Assembly: GCA_004292705.1 (NCBI GenBank)
Contig: RDXA01000424.1
Span: 1-8,657, forward strand
Direction: 5' to 3'
Origin: Sphingomonadales bacterium
GTDB lineage: Bacteria > Pseudomonadota > Alphaproteobacteria > Sphingomonadales > Sphingomonadaceae
DNA: 8,657 nucleotides
In this document: positions 6,011 to 8,657 of the stretch, in pieces
How the letters are laid out: every line of letters begins with the position of its first letter
Position numbering within the stretch: position 1 is the first letter of the stretch
Translations under genes and position numbers: made by a program
Notes under the pieces: generated by a model
The model's database searches: none
What the model saw: only the letters and a program-made list of their open reading frames with translations
Told to the model about the DNA's origin: nothing

Positions 6011-6964
6011 ATGAGAACCGTCTTACTGGCGGTATGCGCGATGATCATGTCAATCGCACCCGCCGCGGCGCAAGCACCTGCGACAGGCAAGCGGATCGCG
6101 CTGTCATTTGACGATGTGCCGCGCCAGGCTGGCGCATTCTTTACGCCTGACGAACGGACACAGCGGCTGATAGCGGCCTTGCGGGCGGCAGACGTGGAGC
6201 AGGCCGCCTTTTTCGTCACCACTGGCAGGCTTGCAGAACCCGATGGCGCTGGCGGAGAGGAACGGATCGCCGCTTATGTCGCCGCGGGCCACGTCATCGC
6301 CAATCACAGCCACAATCACACGCGCCTGAGCCAGACCGAGCAAGGGGATTATCTTGATGATCTTGATCGCGCTGCGGCGTGGCTGGCTGGCCGTCCGGGC
6401 TATCGCCCGTGGTTCCGCTTTCCTTACCTTGACGAAGGCGCGCGCGACAAGGCCAAGCGCGACGCCTTGCGCGAAGGTCTGGAGCTGCGCGGCTTGCGAA
6501 ACGGCTATGTTACCGCCGATGGGTCCGACTGGCACCTCGAACGGCTGACCTTGGATGCCAAGCGTGCCGGGCAAACAATGGATATGGCGGCGCTTCGCAA
6601 GCTCTATCTGCAATCGCAGTTGAGCGGGGTCGCTTATCATGAAGCGCTATCGCGGCGCGCCCTGGGCCGCGTCCCGCCGCAGATGTTGTTGCTCCACGAA
6701 ACCGATCTGGCGGCGCTCTTCATCGCCGATCTGGTGGCAGAACTGCGGGCGGACGGCTGGTCCATCATCACCGCAGACGAAGCCTATGCTGACGAAGAGC
6801 TGGCTGCGGCCATGCCGGATGTGCCCTATTCCCAAGGCACTCTGATTGGATCAATGGCATGGGAACGGGGCGTGCGGCCACCGCTCAGCCCGATCTGGAT
6901 GGGCACCGAAATGATGACCTGGCAGTTCGAACAGCGCGTGTTGGTTGGTCCCAAGACTGACTGA
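6011..6964 (+). CDS. Secreted NodB-homology polysaccharide deacetylase
   Basis: The 317-residue product begins with a signal peptide (MRTVLLAVCAMIMSIAPAAAQA, cleavage around residue 20-22), so it acts in the periplasm or outside. The carbohydrate esterase 4 motifs are complete: ALSFDD (30-35, D34 catalytic base and D35 metal ligand), AAFFVT (65-70), NHSHNH (98-103, metal ligands H99 and H103), FRFPY (135-139, R136), a DW pair at 173-174 and LLLHE (226-230, H229 as general acid). It should be an active metal-dependent N- or O-deacetylase. The substrate is unknown; peptidoglycan, a capsule-like polymer or a chitin-type oligomer are possible. A tail of about 50 residues after the NodB domain (from about 268) has no motif I recognise. 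Start 6011 is chosen over ATGs further in because it keeps the signal peptide; its ribosome site (AAGG, 6004-6007) overlaps the mmsA stop, so coupled translation is likely. Confidence 0.93.
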   Translation: MRTVLLAVCAMIMSIAPAAAQAPATGKRIALSFDDVPRQAGAFFTPDERTQRLIAALRAADVEQAAFFVTTGRLAEPDGAGGEERIAAYVAAGHVIANHSHNHTRLSQTEQGDYLDDLDRAAAWLAGRPGYRPWFRFPYLDEGARDKAKRDALREGLELRGLRNGYVTADGSDWHLERLTLDAKRAGQTMDMAALRKLYLQSQLSGVAYHEALSRRALGRVPPQMLLLHETDLAALFIADLVAELRADGWSIITADEAYADEELAAAMPDVPYSQGTLIGSMAWERGVRPPLSPIWMGTEMMTWQFEQRVLVGPKTD

Positions 6965-6995
6965 CCGCGGAATAGCCCAATAGCTCGCTTGGCCT

Positions 6996-8375
6996 GTGGC
7001 ACGCTTTGCGGCTAAGGCCCGGCCCTATGCCCAAGCACTCGGCCCCAGCCTTCCCCGCATGAACCAGGTCTTTGCCAATATGGGCTGGCTGCTCGGCGGG
7101 CGCGGGTTCAACGCAGTGCTGAGCCTTGTCTACCTCGCCATCGCCGCGCGCACCTTGGGCACCGACGGGTTCGGGCACTTTGCGCTGATCATCGCATTGG
7201 GGCAGGCAGTGACCGGGTTTTCCAGCTTCCAGACCTGGCAATTCATCGTCCGCTGGGGAGCTGACCCCGACAATCCCGGCGTCGATCTCCAGCGCGCACT
7301 TGAGGCGACGGGGTTTGCCGTGGCGCTTGACGGCGTCTCGGTAGCGGTCGGCACGCTGGCGTCTGCGGTGCTGGTGCTGACCGCGCCCTTGTGGCTCGAT
7401 GTGCCGCCCCATCTGATGTGGCTGACCTTCATCTACTGCGTGATATCGCTGCTGACGATCCGCACTACGCCGACGGGGATGCTGCGGCTCCATTCCGAAT
7501 ATGGCAAGGCGACCTGGGCCGAGGCGGTGCAGCCGATCATTCGCACCACCGGGGCGGGGCTGGCGCTGTGGCTGATGCCCGATGTGACCGGCTTCATCCT
7601 CGCCTTCGCCGCATCCGAGATCGGCACCGCCATTGCCCTGTGGGTGGTGGCTGTGAGGGTGCAGCCCGTCAGCCTTGCCTCAATCAGCCTCAAGGCAATC
7701 CCCGCCCGGCACAAGGATGCCTGGCGTTTTGTCTTGTCGACCAACATGTCGGGCAGCCTCGCGGTGGCGGGCAAGCAGGTGATGATCCTGCTGGTCGGCA
7801 CTTTCGGCGGGGCCTATCTGGCGGGGGGCTTCCGTATCGCCAACCAGCTGGGCGTGGCGCTGATCGCGCTGGCGCAGACCATCTCCAAGGCGATCCTGCC
7901 CGAGCTGGTCCAGTCGCGCGACGGGGCCGTGGAGATCGCGCGGCGAATGGCCAATATCGCCGCCGTCGCGGGCGTCGCGGCGGTTGTGAGCGCGATCCTG
8001 TTCGGCCGCCCCGGCATCGCGCTGATTGCGGGCGAGGAGTTCACCGGCTTTTACTGGGCGATGATCATCCTCAGCATTGCGGGCGCGGTGGAGCTGGTAG
8101 GGGCGAGCCTTGAAAGCCTGCTAATCTCGGCAGGCAAGGCGCATGTCGCCTTCCTTGTGCGGCTGTTCCCGACGATTCTTGCACTGCTGATGCTGGAAAT
8201 GGCGATCGACTGGAAGGGCGCGCAGGGCGCGGGCTTTGCGGTGCTCGGATCGAGCGTGCTGACGGTGGTCGGTTTCTACCTCGCCATCGTGAACCTCAAG
8301 CAGTTCCGGCTGGTGGTGGACGAGCCGGAAGATGCCGCCACCCCGCCGACGCAGCCGCCTAACACGTCGGCCTGA
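6996..8375 (+). CDS. Polytopic membrane protein, Wzx/flippase-like (polysaccharide biosynthesis/MATE fold)
   Basis: The protein is up to 459 residues and I count about 12 hydrophobic segments, the number usual for Wzx-type flippases, which move lipid-linked oligosaccharides across the inner membrane. The N-terminal block NMGWLLGGRGFNAVLSLVYLAIAARTLGTDGFG is typical of polysaccharide biosynthesis proteins: a first helix, then an ARxLGxxGFG motif. The second half repeats the fold (KQVMILLVGTFGGAYLAGGFRIANQLG, about 255-285). The C-terminus is a short hydrophilic Pro/Thr tail. The start is uncertain: a GTG at 6996 gives a short basic cytoplasmic lead, while ATG at 7059 starts 10 residues before the first conserved GG; neither has a clear ribosome site. 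No glycosyltransferase is adjacent, so the substrate is unknown; a secreted polysaccharide deacetylase directly upstream hints at an envelope-polymer theme, 31 bases away. Confidence 0.85.
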   Translation: MARFAAKARPYAQALGPSLPRMNQVFANMGWLLGGRGFNAVLSLVYLAIAARTLGTDGFGHFALIIALGQAVTGFSSFQTWQFIVRWGADPDNPGVDLQRALEATGFAVALDGVSVAVGTLASAVLVLTAPLWLDVPPHLMWLTFIYCVISLLTIRTTPTGMLRLHSEYGKATWAEAVQPIIRTTGAGLALWLMPDVTGFILAFAASEIGTAIALWVVAVRVQPVSLASISLKAIPARHKDAWRFVLSTNMSGSLAVAGKQVMILLVGTFGGAYLAGGFRIANQLGVALIALAQTISKAILPELVQSRDGAVEIARRMANIAAVAGVAAVVSAILFGRPGIALIAGEEFTGFYWAMIILSIAGAVELVGASLESLLISAGKAHVAFLVRLFPTILALLMLEMAIDWKGAQGAGFAVLGSSVLTVVGFYLAIVNLKQFRLVVDEPEDAATPPTQPPNTSA

Positions 8376-8657
8376 AGAACTGGCGATATTCGTCGAGCGG
8401 CTCAAGCTCCATCGCCGCCAGCAATTCATCGATCTGGTCCGGCTGTTCAAGCAGTCGCGGTTGCATTGTCCCGTCCATGCACCAGAACTGCGTGGCGAAA
8501 CGCTGCTTGCCGGTCAGCTTCAGCGTGATCCGGTCATAGAGATAGGCGTAGTTGCCCGGGCTGACCTCCTTGGCGGCGAGCAGCGGCTCCATCAGGCGCA
8601 GCACTTCAAGCTGGAAGGCCGGATCATGGTCGGCATGCTGCACCAGCAGCCAGGCGG
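8359..8657 (-). CDS. DUF6624-like protein, N-terminus beyond right edge
   Basis: The minus-strand frame is open from the right edge to a TAG at 8359-8361, giving about 98 residues of C-terminal sequence. The visible start codon at 8643 (GTG) is not the gene start, because the frame continues upstream as ...AWLLVQHADHDPAFQ, crossing that codon inside a conserved block. The pattern AWLLVQHADHDPAFQ, then NYAYLYDRI, GKQRFATQFW and a final PLDEYR matches what I know of the DUF6624 family (AWxxVQHAD, AYLTDRV, YGTQF). The function of that family is not established. Its end overlaps the flippase-like gene tail to tail by 17 bases. Confidence 0.75.
   Translation of the reverse strand, partial: AWLLVQHADHDPAFQLEVLRLMEPLLAAKEVSPGNYAYLYDRITLKLTGKQRFATQFWCMDGTMQPRLLEQPDQIDELLAAMELEPLDEYRQFFRPTC

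Noticed and set aside
7391..8113. 240-codon plus-strand frame inside the flippase-like gene
   Set aside because: Out of frame with a gene that shows 12 regular hydrophobic segments. The alternative product is Gly/Arg/Asp-rich with no membrane pattern.
8359..8643. Complete 94-residue gene starting at the GTG at 8643
   Set aside because: The frame stays open to the window edge and the residues before 8643 belong to the conserved AWLLVQHAD block, so the gene is partial, not short.

Overview
The window is GC-rich (visibly well over 60 %) and densely coded, with gene gaps of 5 to about 105 bases. It looks like ordinary chromosome from an alphaproteobacterium. The protein set (methylmalonate-semialdehyde dehydrogenase, a CxxD-type zf-TFIIB protein, a secreted M24 peptidase, a CaiB/BaiF transferase with an IclR regulator) would suit a sphingomonad or Erythrobacter-like organism. 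That placement is inference from style; no marker gene is present. No RNA gene, CRISPR array, insertion sequence, integrase, attachment site or origin was seen, and no gene-free stretch reaches 300 bases.

Region 1 (1-2605) is a divergently arranged CoA-metabolism locus. On the minus strand a CaiB/BaiF CoA-transferase (572-1732) is followed, with a 20-base overlap, by an IclR-family regulator that runs off the left edge (1-591). On the plus strand, across an AT-rich gap of about 90 bases carrying palindromes and a direct repeat, lies a short citrate-synthase-fold protein of the citryl-CoA lyase type. The simplest reading is that the transferase loads CoA onto a carboxylic acid, the lyase-like protein cleaves or otherwise processes the acyl-CoA, and the IclR protein controls both from the shared gap. 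The lyase-like protein lacks two of the three classical citrate synthase catalytic residues, so its reaction is open. This is the most interesting part of the window.

Region 2 (2664-4407) holds a secreted M24 (aminopeptidase P/creatinase-fold) peptidase with a complete metal site, then a small zinc-ribbon protein with a GEYGER tandem repeat and a possible weak terminator behind it.

Region 3 (4512-6964) holds methylmalonate-semialdehyde dehydrogenase (mmsA, valine/pyrimidine catabolism) and, only 5 bases downstream, a secreted NodB-type polysaccharide deacetylase. The two are probably co-transcribed although no metabolic link is obvious.

Region 4 (6996-8657) holds a 12-helix polysaccharide/lipid-linked oligosaccharide flippase-like membrane protein whose 3' end overlaps, tail to tail, a DUF6624-like gene that enters from the right edge.
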